From positions 1-9,539 of the forward strand of contig SXYT01000035.1 of assembly GCA_005788205.1 (NCBI GenBank): a stretch of DNA of 9,539 bases, in the 5' to 3' direction. Of this stretch, positions 1 to 5,692 are shown in pieces. Origin of the DNA: Actinomycetota bacterium. GTDB lineage: Bacteria > Actinomycetota > Acidimicrobiia > Acidimicrobiales > Ilumatobacteraceae. Made by a program: the position numbers and the translations under genes. Numbering within the stretch: the first letter of the stretch is position 1; every line of letters starts with the position of its first letter. The notes under the pieces are model-generated. The model saw nothing but the letters and a program-made list of their open reading frames with translations, made no database searches and was not told the origin of the DNA.

Positions 1-44
1 CCGTCCAGCCAGGCGAGGAGGTCGTGGATCGGTTCGTCAGCCAT
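1..44 (-). CDS. N-terminal fragment of an unidentified protein (partial, runs off the left edge)
   Basis: An ATG on the minus strand at 44-42 opens a frame that stays open to the window edge and gives MADEPIHDLLAWLD. It overlaps the last 8 bases of the upstream histidine phosphatase gene (ATGGCTGA, with that gene's TGA inside it). There is no Shine-Dalgarno ahead of it, so translation is probably coupled to the upstream gene. Fourteen residues are too few to assign a family. A phosphotransferase (APH-like) would fit neighbours I have seen for such phosphatases, but this is only a guess. Confidence 0.55.
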   Translation of the reverse strand, partial: MADEPIHDLLAWLD

Positions 45-651
45 GGAACAACCCGACCGGCAGACCTGTGCCCCTCAGATGGCCGCTCTCGTTCACGGAC
101 AGAATGCTCCGGTGCCCGCGGCTGGAGGCCGCGACACGGTGGATCGAGGTGTAGTTCGGGTAGAAGAACTGGTTCCCGGGGATCCCCAGGACGTGCGCGA
201 GAAACTCGTTGATGACGCCACCGTGGCACGTCACCACGACCCGGCCGCCTGCATTCGCCGCGATGATCCCCTCGATCGACGAGATGACCCGGTCATGGAA
301 ATCCTCAGGCTTCTCCTCTGATGTCCAGCCCCCGTCCATGATCTCGCGCCATCGAGGGTCGTTCGCCGCCTTGAGTTCCTCGACCGGGATGTACTCGTTC
401 GAGTGCTGGTCCCACTCCGCGACACCGTCCACCACGGTCACCTCGAGGTTCTTGCGGCGGGCAAGCGGGTCTGCGGTCTGGCGGGCCCGGCGCATCGGGC
501 TGGTGTAGATCGCGTCGAGATGCTCCGCACTCATCCAGTCAGCGAAGTGTTCCGCCTGTTTCAGGCCGGCCTCCGAGAGTTCCGGGTCGGCGGGACCGTC
601 GGTGTTCTCACGGCGGACGGGAAGCGCATGACGCACGAGTATCAATTCCAC
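37..651 (-). CDS. Histidine phosphatase superfamily protein (phosphoglycerate-mutase-like)
   Basis: A 204-residue cytosolic phosphatase-type protein. The family hydrolyses phosphomonoesters through a phosphohistidine intermediate. The catalytic RHA motif is at residues 7-9 (RHG in most members), with His8 as the likely nucleophile. The second-arginine region SPMRRARQTA is at 51-60, a candidate acid (Glu79) sits in VAEWD, and the second catalytic histidine (His143) is in TCHGG at 141-145. All core residues are present, so it should be active, but the substrate cannot be read from sequence. I chose the GTG at 651 because it gives the usual short MELILVRHA start. A GTG at 687 in the same frame would add 12 residues that do not look like this family and run into the divergent gene. 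The start has no Shine-Dalgarno at normal spacing. The gene overlaps the next gene by 8 bases and is divergent from an alpha/beta hydrolase. Confidence 0.9.
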   Translation of the reverse strand: MELILVRHALPVRRENTDGPADPELSEAGLKQAEHFADWMSAEHLDAIYTSPMRRARQTADPLARRKNLEVTVVDGVAEWDQHSNEYIPVEELKAANDPRWREIMDGGWTSEEKPEDFHDRVISSIEGIIAANAGGRVVVTCHGGVINEFLAHVLGIPGNQFFYPNYTSIHRVAASSRGHRSILSVNESGHLRGTGLPVGLFHG

Positions 652-653
652 AG

Positions 654-667
654 TGATTAGATAATCA
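654..667. promoter_or_regulatory. AT-rich palindrome between two divergent start codons (candidate operator or bidirectional -10 region)
   Basis: TGATTA-GA-TAATCA is a perfect inverted repeat with 6-base arms and a 2-base centre. It fills most of the 17-base gap between the GTG of the minus-strand phosphatase (651) and the GTG of the plus-strand hydrolase (669). It is a conspicuous AT island in GC-rich surroundings. It includes GATAAT (660-665), a 5/6 match to the -10 consensus on the plus strand, and the minus strand reads a similar TATCTAAT. Neither start has a Shine-Dalgarno at normal spacing. The repeat itself is observed; a role as operator or shared -10 region is inference. Confidence 0.45.
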
Positions 668-668
668 T

Positions 669-1421
669 GTGGGAACCCCTCCAGCACTCATCCACGGCGA
701 AGAATCAGGACCTGCAGAGGGCCAGCTGGTCGTTCTCATCCACGGATCACTCGACAGGTCGGCGGGCATGGCCCGGGTGGCACGGATTCTCCAGTCACGG
801 TTCAGGGTCCTGCGCTACGACCGTCGGGGTTACGGACGGTCTTTTGAGCATCCCGGGCCCTTCGCAGTGGCGGACAACGTCGAGGACCTGATGGCCCTGC
901 TGGCGGGCAGATCTGCGGTACTGGTAGGGCACAGCTACGGGGGCAATGTCGCTCTTGCCGCTGCCGCACGTCTCGGTGCCTCCGTCAGCGGGGTCGGGGT
1001 GTACGAGACACCCCTCAGTTGGCAGCCGTGGTGGCCGGGCACGACTGCCGGCGGTGCTGCGGCTGCTTCGTCCACCGGGGAGGCTGCCGAGGCGTTCATG
1101 CGCCGGTTAATCGGTGATGACGGCTGGGATTCGCTGCCCGAGCGGACCCGTGCCGCGAGGCGGAGGGAGGGAACTGCCCTGCGCGCGGAACTGACGTCCC
1201 TGCGGGAAGCAGCTCCGTGGGACCCGGACGGAATCAGTGTCCCGGTGGTGTGTGCGCATGGTTCCCGGGGCTCTGCCCACCACGCGCGAGGCATGGACTG
1301 GCTGTCGCGCGAGTTGCCGAACGCACAGCTTCAGGTGATCGATGGAGCCGGGCACGGGGCACCCAACTCTCATCCCGCGGATTTCGTGAGCCAGGTCGTC
1401 TTGCCCCTCTTGCGCGGTTGA
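669..1421 (+). CDS. Alpha/beta-fold hydrolase
   Basis: A 250-residue protein with the alpha/beta hydrolase layout. The oxyanion-hole HG is at 25-26 (VVLIHGS), RYDRRGYGRS at 49-58 is the usual strand-4 segment, the nucleophile elbow GHSYGG at 87-92 has Ser89, and the catalytic His is probably His229 in GAGHG. The usual acid position after strand 7 (HGSRGS, 198-202) has Gly in place of Asp, so the acid may be Glu113 in VYETP after strand 6. The region around 115-160 (WQPWWPG and an Ala-rich stretch) would be the lid. There is no signal peptide, so it is predicted cytosolic, with unknown substrate (ester, lactone or similar). The GTG start is the only candidate in frame before the HG motif and has no Shine-Dalgarno. 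The gene ends 7 bases from the convergent membrane-protein gene. Confidence 0.88.
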   Translation: MGTPPALIHGEESGPAEGQLVVLIHGSLDRSAGMARVARILQSRFRVLRYDRRGYGRSFEHPGPFAVADNVEDLMALLAGRSAVLVGHSYGGNVALAAAARLGASVSGVGVYETPLSWQPWWPGTTAGGAAAASSTGEAAEAFMRRLIGDDGWDSLPERTRAARRREGTALRAELTSLREAAPWDPDGISVPVVCAHGSRGSAHHARGMDWLSRELPNAQLQVIDGAGHGAPNSHPADFVSQVVLPLLRG

Positions 1422-1428
1422 CCCGGCG

Positions 1429-1713
1429 TCACTCGGTGAGGGACGGGATCTCCACCGTCTGGCCGAAGAAGGTGCAAGCCACCGCCTGGGTCCCGGCAGT
1501 GGCTTGGACTTTCTCTGCGCAGTCGACGATGTTGGCCCGTTGCGAGTAGGAGGCGATGCCGAGTGCGAGGAGAAGAACCACGGACAACACCCGCATCAGC
1601 ATGTTCTTCACCAACCACAGGGCTGCCACAGCAACCACGACGGCGCCGACTGACATGCCGTTCGCGATGTTCTTTGCTGATTCGATGTCGAGCGTGATGC
1701 CCAGAAGTGCCAT
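1429..1713 (-). CDS. Small two-helix membrane protein, function unknown
   Basis: A 94-residue protein that I cannot assign to a named family, although its overall look is familiar from actinobacteria. The N-terminus (1-18) is amphipathic. Two hydrophobic segments follow at about 20-36 and 38-55, with charged residues (Lys36, Arg41) near the break, which suggests a helical hairpin. The remaining 40 residues carry two cysteines, Cys65 and Cys80, in a segment ending TFFGQTVEIP; if this segment is outside the cell the cysteines could form a disulfide. The ATG at 1713 is preceded by TAGATT with a 6-base spacer, which fits a leaderless transcript. The gene converges on the hydrolase and is divergent from mobA. 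Confidence 0.75.
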   Translation of the reverse strand: MALLGITLDIESAKNIANGMSVGAVVVAVAALWLVKNMLMRVLSVVLLLALGIASYSQRANIVDCAEKVQATAGTQAVACTFFGQTVEIPSLTE

Positions 1714-1719
1714 GGGGGC

Positions 1720-1725
1720 AATCTA
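1720..1725 (-). promoter_or_regulatory. Candidate -10 element (TAGATT) for a leaderless start at 1713
   Basis: On the minus strand TAGATT matches TAnnnT and ends 6 bases before the ATG of the 94-residue membrane protein, so transcription would start at or next to the A of ATG. No Shine-Dalgarno is present. The matching -35 region (about 1743-1748) falls on the divergent mobA -10 box and shows no consensus. Confidence 0.45.
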
Positions 1726-1741
1726 TGCGCCCCACAGCCCG

Positions 1742-1747
1742 TAGCCT
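1742..1747 (+). promoter_or_regulatory. Candidate -10 element (TAGCCT) for a leaderless mobA start at 1755
   Basis: TAGCCT matches TAnnnT and is followed by exactly 7 bases before the ATG at 1755, the spacing expected for a leaderless transcript. There is no Shine-Dalgarno. Its -35 region (about 1719-1724) coincides with the -10 box of the divergent gene. Confidence 0.45.
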
Positions 1748-1754
1748 TGGCATC

Positions 1755-2324
1755 ATGACCGGCACGCCGTTCTCAGTAGCCGTCCTGATCGGCGGGGACT
1801 CCTCCCGGATGGGTTCTGACAAGGCCACCTTCCTGGTTGACGGAGTGCCGATGGTCGGGCGGGTCGTCTCGGCGGCGAGGGAGGCCGGTGCGACGGAGAT
1901 TCTCCTCGTGGGTGGACCGCAGTCCCGGGCAAAGGGCATCGACGCCACCTGGAAGAAGGACGCGTACCCGGGTGAGGGGCCTCTGGGCGGGGTCATCACC
2001 GCCCTCAAGTCGGCAGCACATGACACGGTCGTCGTGCTGTCCTGTGACATGCCTTTCATCACTGCCGCCGTCATCGGCAGCCTCGTGGACGGTCTGGCAG
2101 ACGCCCAGGCGACAGTCGGGCGCACCGACCGCCTGAACTGGTTGTGCGCGGCTTGGTCCCGGGAGGAGTGCCTGGGCCCCCTGCAGGGCGTGTGGAAGCG
2201 CAACGAGCGTGCGGTGCACAGGGCAGCCGTTCTCCTCGATGTTGTCGAGGTGCCGGTTCCTGCGGTCGCCGTGAGGAACGTGAACACACCGGCGGACCTC
2301 GAGCCCATGGCGGAGGAAAAGTAG
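1755..2324 (+). CDS. mobA: Molybdenum cofactor guanylyltransferase (MobA-like)
   Basis: A 189-residue nucleotidyltransferase. MobA joins GMP from GTP to molybdopterin to make the guanine-dinucleotide form of the cofactor, in the cytosol. The signature loop LIGGDSSRMGSDKA is at 11-24 (consensus LAGGxSxRMGxDK, with Ile for Ala). GEGPLGG is at 73-79, the metal-binding CDMP (Asp98) is at 97-100, and the family's NVNTPADL ending is at 175-182. The length is normal. An upstream in-frame ATG at 1707 would add 16 residues of unlike sequence and overlap the divergent gene's start, so I use 1755, which has a leaderless-type promoter. No other molybdopterin gene lies in the window. A related nucleotidyltransferase such as CofC/FbiD is less likely because of the NTPAD ending. 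It is followed at one base by the exonuclease gene, so the two are very likely cotranscribed. Confidence 0.88.
   Translation: MTGTPFSVAVLIGGDSSRMGSDKATFLVDGVPMVGRVVSAAREAGATEILLVGGPQSRAKGIDATWKKDAYPGEGPLGGVITALKSAAHDTVVVLSCDMPFITAAVIGSLVDGLADAQATVGRTDRLNWLCAAWSREECLGPLQGVWKRNERAVHRAAVLLDVVEVPVPAVAVRNVNTPADLEPMAEEK
2312..2316 (+). promoter_or_regulatory. Ribosome binding site (GGAGG) for the exonuclease gene
   Basis: GGAGG lies inside the end of mobA, 9 bases before the GTG at 2326. It fixes that GTG as the start and contrasts with the leaderless-type starts elsewhere in the window. Confidence 0.7.
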
Positions 2325-2325
2325 C

Positions 2326-3540
2326 GTGCGTCGCGGCAGCGGTGAACCGGGCCAGGCGAGCCCGGCCACGCCCCACGTGTGGATCGACTCTGACGCGGCA
2401 CTCGGCGAATTCGTGTCGGCTTCCGTCGGTTGCGGGCAGTATTCGATCGACACCGAATTCCACAGGGAAAAGACCTACTTTCCCCGCCTCGCGCTCGTGC
2501 AGGTCCGCGCCAACGGCGTCACGGCACTCATTGATCCTCTCGCAGTCGACATGGGTCTGGTCCGGCCCTTGTTCGAGGGATCCGATCTCGCCGTGCTCCA
2601 CGCCGCCCAGCAGGATCTGGACGTCCTGACGCAGTCCATCGGCTTCGTGCCGGGACGCATCTACGACACCCAGCTGGCGGCAGGCTTCGTGGGCTACTCC
2701 AGTCCGTCCCTCGTGAACCTGGCGGCAGCTCTCCTTCGCGTGAACGTGCCAAAAGGGGACAGACTGACCGACTGGCTGCGCCGGCCATTGACCGACGACC
2801 AGCGGAACTACGCGGCGTCGGACGTGGAACATCTGGCCACGATGAAGGGCATCATCGACCGGGAACTCGATGCCCGTGGACGGACAGCCTGGGCGGACGA
2901 GGCCTGCGAGGAGCTCCGCACGAGGCCCGTGGGCCCCGGAGATCCCTGGGACGCCTGGCTGCGCGTGAAGGACATCCGCACCGTGAAGGGTCGCTCGCGA
3001 TGGGTGGCACGCCATGTCGCGCGGTGGCGGGAGGAGAGGGCGATGGATCTTGACATCCCGCCCCGGCACGTTCTGTCCGACATCGCACTGCTCGGAATCG
3101 CCCAGAGGGCGCCGCGTTCCCATGAGGACCTGTCCGCGTGTCGTGGTGTCGACGGTCGCCTCACGCGCGGGACCACGGGGGATGACTTGCTGGATGCGGT
3201 CGAGGACGCGTTGGATGACGCCGAGAAGGGGGATCTCAACTTTCCGTCGAATGACGGCGACGATCTCGACAAGTCGATGAGACCCGCGGTCACCCTCGTC
3301 GGGGTGTGGGTCGCAGAACTGGCCCGTCAGAGCGACCTGGATCCCGCGCTGCTCGGCACCCGGCGTGACATCGTGGAGCTTCTCTCGGGAACCCAAGGGG
3401 CGAGACTGTCGTCGGGTTGGAGAGCTGACATCCTGGGACATGACGTCGAAATGCTCGTCAAAGGTCGGCGCGCACTGACTTTCTCAACCGACGGGCTCGT
3501 GTCCGGGCTCCGGATGGTGCCAGTTGACGGCACTGATTGA
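2326..3540 (+). CDS. rnd: RNase D-type 3'-5' exonuclease with HRDC-like domain
   Basis: A 404-residue DEDDy exonuclease. RNase D trims the 3' ends of tRNA and other stable RNAs in the cytosol using two metal ions. Exo I is SIDTEF at 40-45 (Asp42, Glu44), Exo II is HAAQQDLDVL at 92-101 (Asp97), and Exo III is YAASD at 162-166 (Tyr162, Asp166). The full DEDDy set is therefore intact. After the catalytic domain (about 17-185), residues about 205-275 with PWDAWLRVKD look like an HRDC nucleic-acid-binding domain. The remaining 130 residues include an acidic stretch (287-316) and a second helical region. The length is near that of actinobacterial RNase D homologues. The GTG start has a GGAGG and lies one base after mobA; translation is probably coupled. 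Residues 1-16 are poorly structured. Confidence 0.9.
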   Translation: MRRGSGEPGQASPATPHVWIDSDAALGEFVSASVGCGQYSIDTEFHREKTYFPRLALVQVRANGVTALIDPLAVDMGLVRPLFEGSDLAVLHAAQQDLDVLTQSIGFVPGRIYDTQLAAGFVGYSSPSLVNLAAALLRVNVPKGDRLTDWLRRPLTDDQRNYAASDVEHLATMKGIIDRELDARGRTAWADEACEELRTRPVGPGDPWDAWLRVKDIRTVKGRSRWVARHVARWREERAMDLDIPPRHVLSDIALLGIAQRAPRSHEDLSACRGVDGRLTRGTTGDDLLDAVEDALDDAEKGDLNFPSNDGDDLDKSMRPAVTLVGVWVAELARQSDLDPALLGTRRDIVELLSGTQGARLSSGWRADILGHDVEMLVKGRRALTFSTDGLVSGLRMVPVDGTD

Positions 3541-3630
3541 GTCAGATTGCCCGAAAACGTCTCACCCGGGCTGTAACCTACGGGAGTTGTATTTAGCGGC
3601 CCCCGGGCCACCGACCGTTGGAGCCCGACC
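3541..3630 (+). promoter_or_regulatory. Intergenic leader with candidate promoter and hairpins ahead of the small gene and typA
   Basis: This is the longest stretch here without a gene. TAACCT at 3574-3579 fits TAnnnT and would put the transcript start near 3587, leaving a leader of about 45 bases. TTGCCC at 3547-3552 resembles a -35 box but is 21 bases away, which is too far for a good promoter. The leader can fold as GGCC-cccg-GGCC (3598-3609) or, instead, as CGGGC (3604-3608) with GCCCG (3623-3627). The second fold would bury the GGAG at 3620-3623. The sequences are seen; promoter and folding roles are inferred. Confidence 0.35.
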
Positions 3631-3825
3631 GTGAAAAAGGGTCGCCACCGCCGCTTCGAGGAAGCGCGCAAACTGAAGCAAGCTGGCCCGTCGGCGGCCG
3701 ATCTCGGGCTCAATGAGTCCTCCCGCTCGGACAAGTCCGAGGAGGACGAGTACGCAGAGATCGCCGAGCGGTACGGCTGGGTGGACGAAGACGACGACGG
3801 GGCCGACGAGTCCGACGACGACTGA
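3631..3825 (+). CDS. Small basic/acidic bipartite protein, function unknown
   Basis: A 64-residue protein with a strongly basic N-terminus (MKKGRHRRFEEARKLKQ, 1-17), a short neutral linker, a conserved-looking core EYAEIAERYGW (40-50) and an Asp/Glu-rich tail (51-64, mostly Asp). A GTG start follows GGAG at 3620-3623 with 7 bases between. Its charge layout recalls the small actinobacterial DUF3073 proteins (basic KAKQTK-like start, Asp-rich end), but I cannot confirm membership. It ends 25 bases before typA and shares its direction, so the two are probably cotranscribed. A basic head with an acidic tail would suit an RNA- or ribosome-associated protein; that is inference from context only. 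Confidence 0.72.
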   Translation: MKKGRHRRFEEARKLKQAGPSAADLGLNESSRSDKSEEDEYAEIAERYGWVDEDDDGADESDDD

Positions 3826-3850
3826 CCCGCGCGGTCACCCCCGAAACATC

Positions 3851-5680
3851 ATGAAGAACCCCCTCCGCAATGTCGCTCTCGTCGCGCACGTCGACCATGG
3901 AAAGACCACTCTCGTCGACGCCCTCTTGAGGTCGACAGGCACGTTCGCGTCCCACCAGAATCTCGTTGACCGCGTCATGGACTCCGACGACCAGGAGCGT
4001 GAACGGGGCATCACGATCCTCGCAAAGGCCGCCCGCGTGCGCTGGAAAGAAGTGCTCATCAACCTTGTCGACACACCGGGCCACGCCGACTTCGGCGGTG
4101 AGGTCGAGAGGGCCCTTGCGCTCGTGGACGGGATCGTGCTGCTCGTTGATGCAGCAGAGGGACCGCTGCCGCAGACTCGGTACGTCCTGTCGAAGGCCCT
4201 CGGGCGCGGCCTGCCCACGGTTCTCGTCATCAACAAGGTGGACAGACATGACGCCCGGCCCGCGGAGGTCCTCGAGGAGGTCGAGCAACTCTTCCTGGAC
4301 CTCGCCACGACGGATGACCAGCTGTCCTTCCCCGTCGTCTCGGCTGTCGCCCGCGAGGGACGCGCGATGAGAGGGGTGGGGATGCCCGCGCCGGATGCGG
4401 ACCTCTCTGCGCTTCTCGACACGATTCTCGAGACCGTGCCGGCTCCGTCCATGGATGAATCAGCGCCCCTGAGCGCTCTCGTGACCAACCTCGATGCCTC
4501 CGACTACGTCGGGCGCCTCGCCATCGGCCGAGTCCACAGTGGCATCATGCGCAAGGGGGACAACGTCTCCCTGTGGGGCAGGGAGACGGACGGGAACCCG
4601 TTGCGTCGGCGCATCGCCCAGTTGAGCGTCTTCGACGGCATCGGCCGGACAGAAGTCGACGAAGTGCGTGCGGGGGATCTGTTCGTCCTTGCGGGCATCC
4701 CCGAGGTCGAGGTCGGTGACACGATCTCAGCCCTTGAGGTCACTGCGGCCCTGCCGCGTCTCGAGGTGGACGAACCCGTCATCAGGATGAGTTTCGGTGT
4801 CAACACGTCGCCGTATGCGGGCCGAGAGGGCAAGTACGTCACAAGTAGGCACATCCGCGAGCGACTCCACAAGGAGATCCTCGGGAACGTGTCGATCAAG
4901 ATTGCCGACACCGAGTCGGCCGACATCATGAGCGTCGCTGGCCGCGGTGAGCTGCAGTTGGCGGTGCTGATAGAGAACATGCGCAGGGAGGGTTTCGAGC
5001 TGCAGGTCAGCCGGCCCGAGGTCATCACGCGTGACATCAACGGCAAGAAGCACGAACCTCTCGAGGCCGGCAGTTGCGACGTTCCGGACGAGCATGTCGG
5101 CACAGTGACCCAGGCGCTGGCACCGCGGAAGGGCCGGGTACTGGACCTTCGCCCGGGCGACCCCGGTCGCACGATCGTGTCGTTCGAGGCCCCGTCACGC
5201 GGCCTGATCGGTTTCCGTTCGATGCTCATGACGGCGACGCGGGGCACGGCGTTGCTCCACCAGCACCACGCGGGTTGGACCCCCTGGGCAGGGGAACTGC
5301 CGCACCGAACAGGCGGAGCCATGATCGCGGACCGAATCGGCACCACCACGGCCTACGCCCTCGACAACCTCCAGTTGCGCGGGACGCTATTCCTCGGCCC
5401 CGGTGTGGAGGTCTACGAGGGCATGGTGATCGGCGAGGGCGCCCGCGGCGAGGAGATGGTCGTCAATGCGGTGCGTCCGAAGGAAAAGACCAACATCCGC
5501 ACTCACAGCCACGATGACGGCCCGAAACTCGCCGCGCCCGTGGTCCACACCCTGGAGACCGCGATCGAGTGGATCGGGGACGACGAACTCGTCGAGGTCA
5601 CACCCGCCAAGATCCGTGTCCGCAAGCGCATGCTCGGGCTCGAGGACCGGCGCCGGGCGTTCAAGAAACAGAATTCCTAA
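3851..5680 (+). CDS. typA: Translational GTPase TypA/BipA
   Basis: A 609-residue ribosome-binding GTPase related to EF-G and LepA. It helps 50S assembly and stress or low-temperature growth in other bacteria. The GTPase motifs are G1 AHVDHGKT (12-19), the switch I region RERGITI (50-56), G3 DTPGHADF (74-81), G4 NKVD (128-131) and G5 around SAVAREG (164-170). Domain II spans about 205-295, the EF-G III-like domain about 305-385 (GRGELQLAVLIENMRREG), the domain V-like part about 390-480, and the TypA-specific C-terminal domain about 485-609 (EEMVVNAVRPKEKTNIR). The frame extends upstream to 3713, but the family homology begins at MKNPLRNVALVAHVDHGKTT, so 3851 is the start; no clear Shine-Dalgarno precedes it. 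The stop TAA (5678-5680) overlaps the stop of the convergent gene. Confidence 0.96.
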   Translation: MKNPLRNVALVAHVDHGKTTLVDALLRSTGTFASHQNLVDRVMDSDDQERERGITILAKAARVRWKEVLINLVDTPGHADFGGEVERALALVDGIVLLVDAAEGPLPQTRYVLSKALGRGLPTVLVINKVDRHDARPAEVLEEVEQLFLDLATTDDQLSFPVVSAVAREGRAMRGVGMPAPDADLSALLDTILETVPAPSMDESAPLSALVTNLDASDYVGRLAIGRVHSGIMRKGDNVSLWGRETDGNPLRRRIAQLSVFDGIGRTEVDEVRAGDLFVLAGIPEVEVGDTISALEVTAALPRLEVDEPVIRMSFGVNTSPYAGREGKYVTSRHIRERLHKEILGNVSIKIADTESADIMSVAGRGELQLAVLIENMRREGFELQVSRPEVITRDINGKKHEPLEAGSCDVPDEHVGTVTQALAPRKGRVLDLRPGDPGRTIVSFEAPSRGLIGFRSMLMTATRGTALLHQHHAGWTPWAGELPHRTGGAMIADRIGTTTAYALDNLQLRGTLFLGPGVEVYEGMVIGEGARGEEMVVNAVRPKEKTNIRTHSHDDGPKLAAPVVHTLETAIEWIGDDELVEVTPAKIRVRKRMLGLEDRRRAFKKQNS

Positions 5681-5692
5681 TTCTTCTTTTTT
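5670..5692 (+). terminator. Possible intrinsic terminator at the end of typA
   Basis: AGAATT (5670-5675), a 3-base loop CCT, and AATTCT (5679-5684) form a perfect inverted repeat across the typA stop codon. TC and then six Ts follow (5687-5692). The stem is short and AT-rich, so it is weak by itself, but the U-run gives it terminator shape on the plus strand only. It also encodes the last residues of the convergent protein (the Lys-rich KKKN end). Confidence 0.35.

Noticed and set aside
687..745. 11-base direct repeat CTCATCCACGG (687-697 and 735-745) in the hydrolase 5' end
   Set aside because: The copies are 48 bases apart and both encode LIHG; this looks like a chance or minor local duplication without mobile-element features.
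1370..2401. A 343-codon open frame on the minus strand opposite mobA
   Set aside because: It spans mobA, the membrane-protein gene and two promoters, has Arg/Ser/Thr-rich low-complexity composition and no domain.
2071..3441. A 456-codon open frame on the minus strand antisense to the RNase D gene
   Set aside because: It lies almost wholly opposite a gene with intact DEDDy motifs, has Arg/Pro/His-rich composition without recognisable motifs, and is the kind of long antisense frame GC-rich codon bias produces.
4504..5349. Long antisense frames within typA (also 3835-4488)
   Set aside because: They are fully opposite a well-conserved GTPase, Ser/Arg-rich, and without a ribosome site or family signature.
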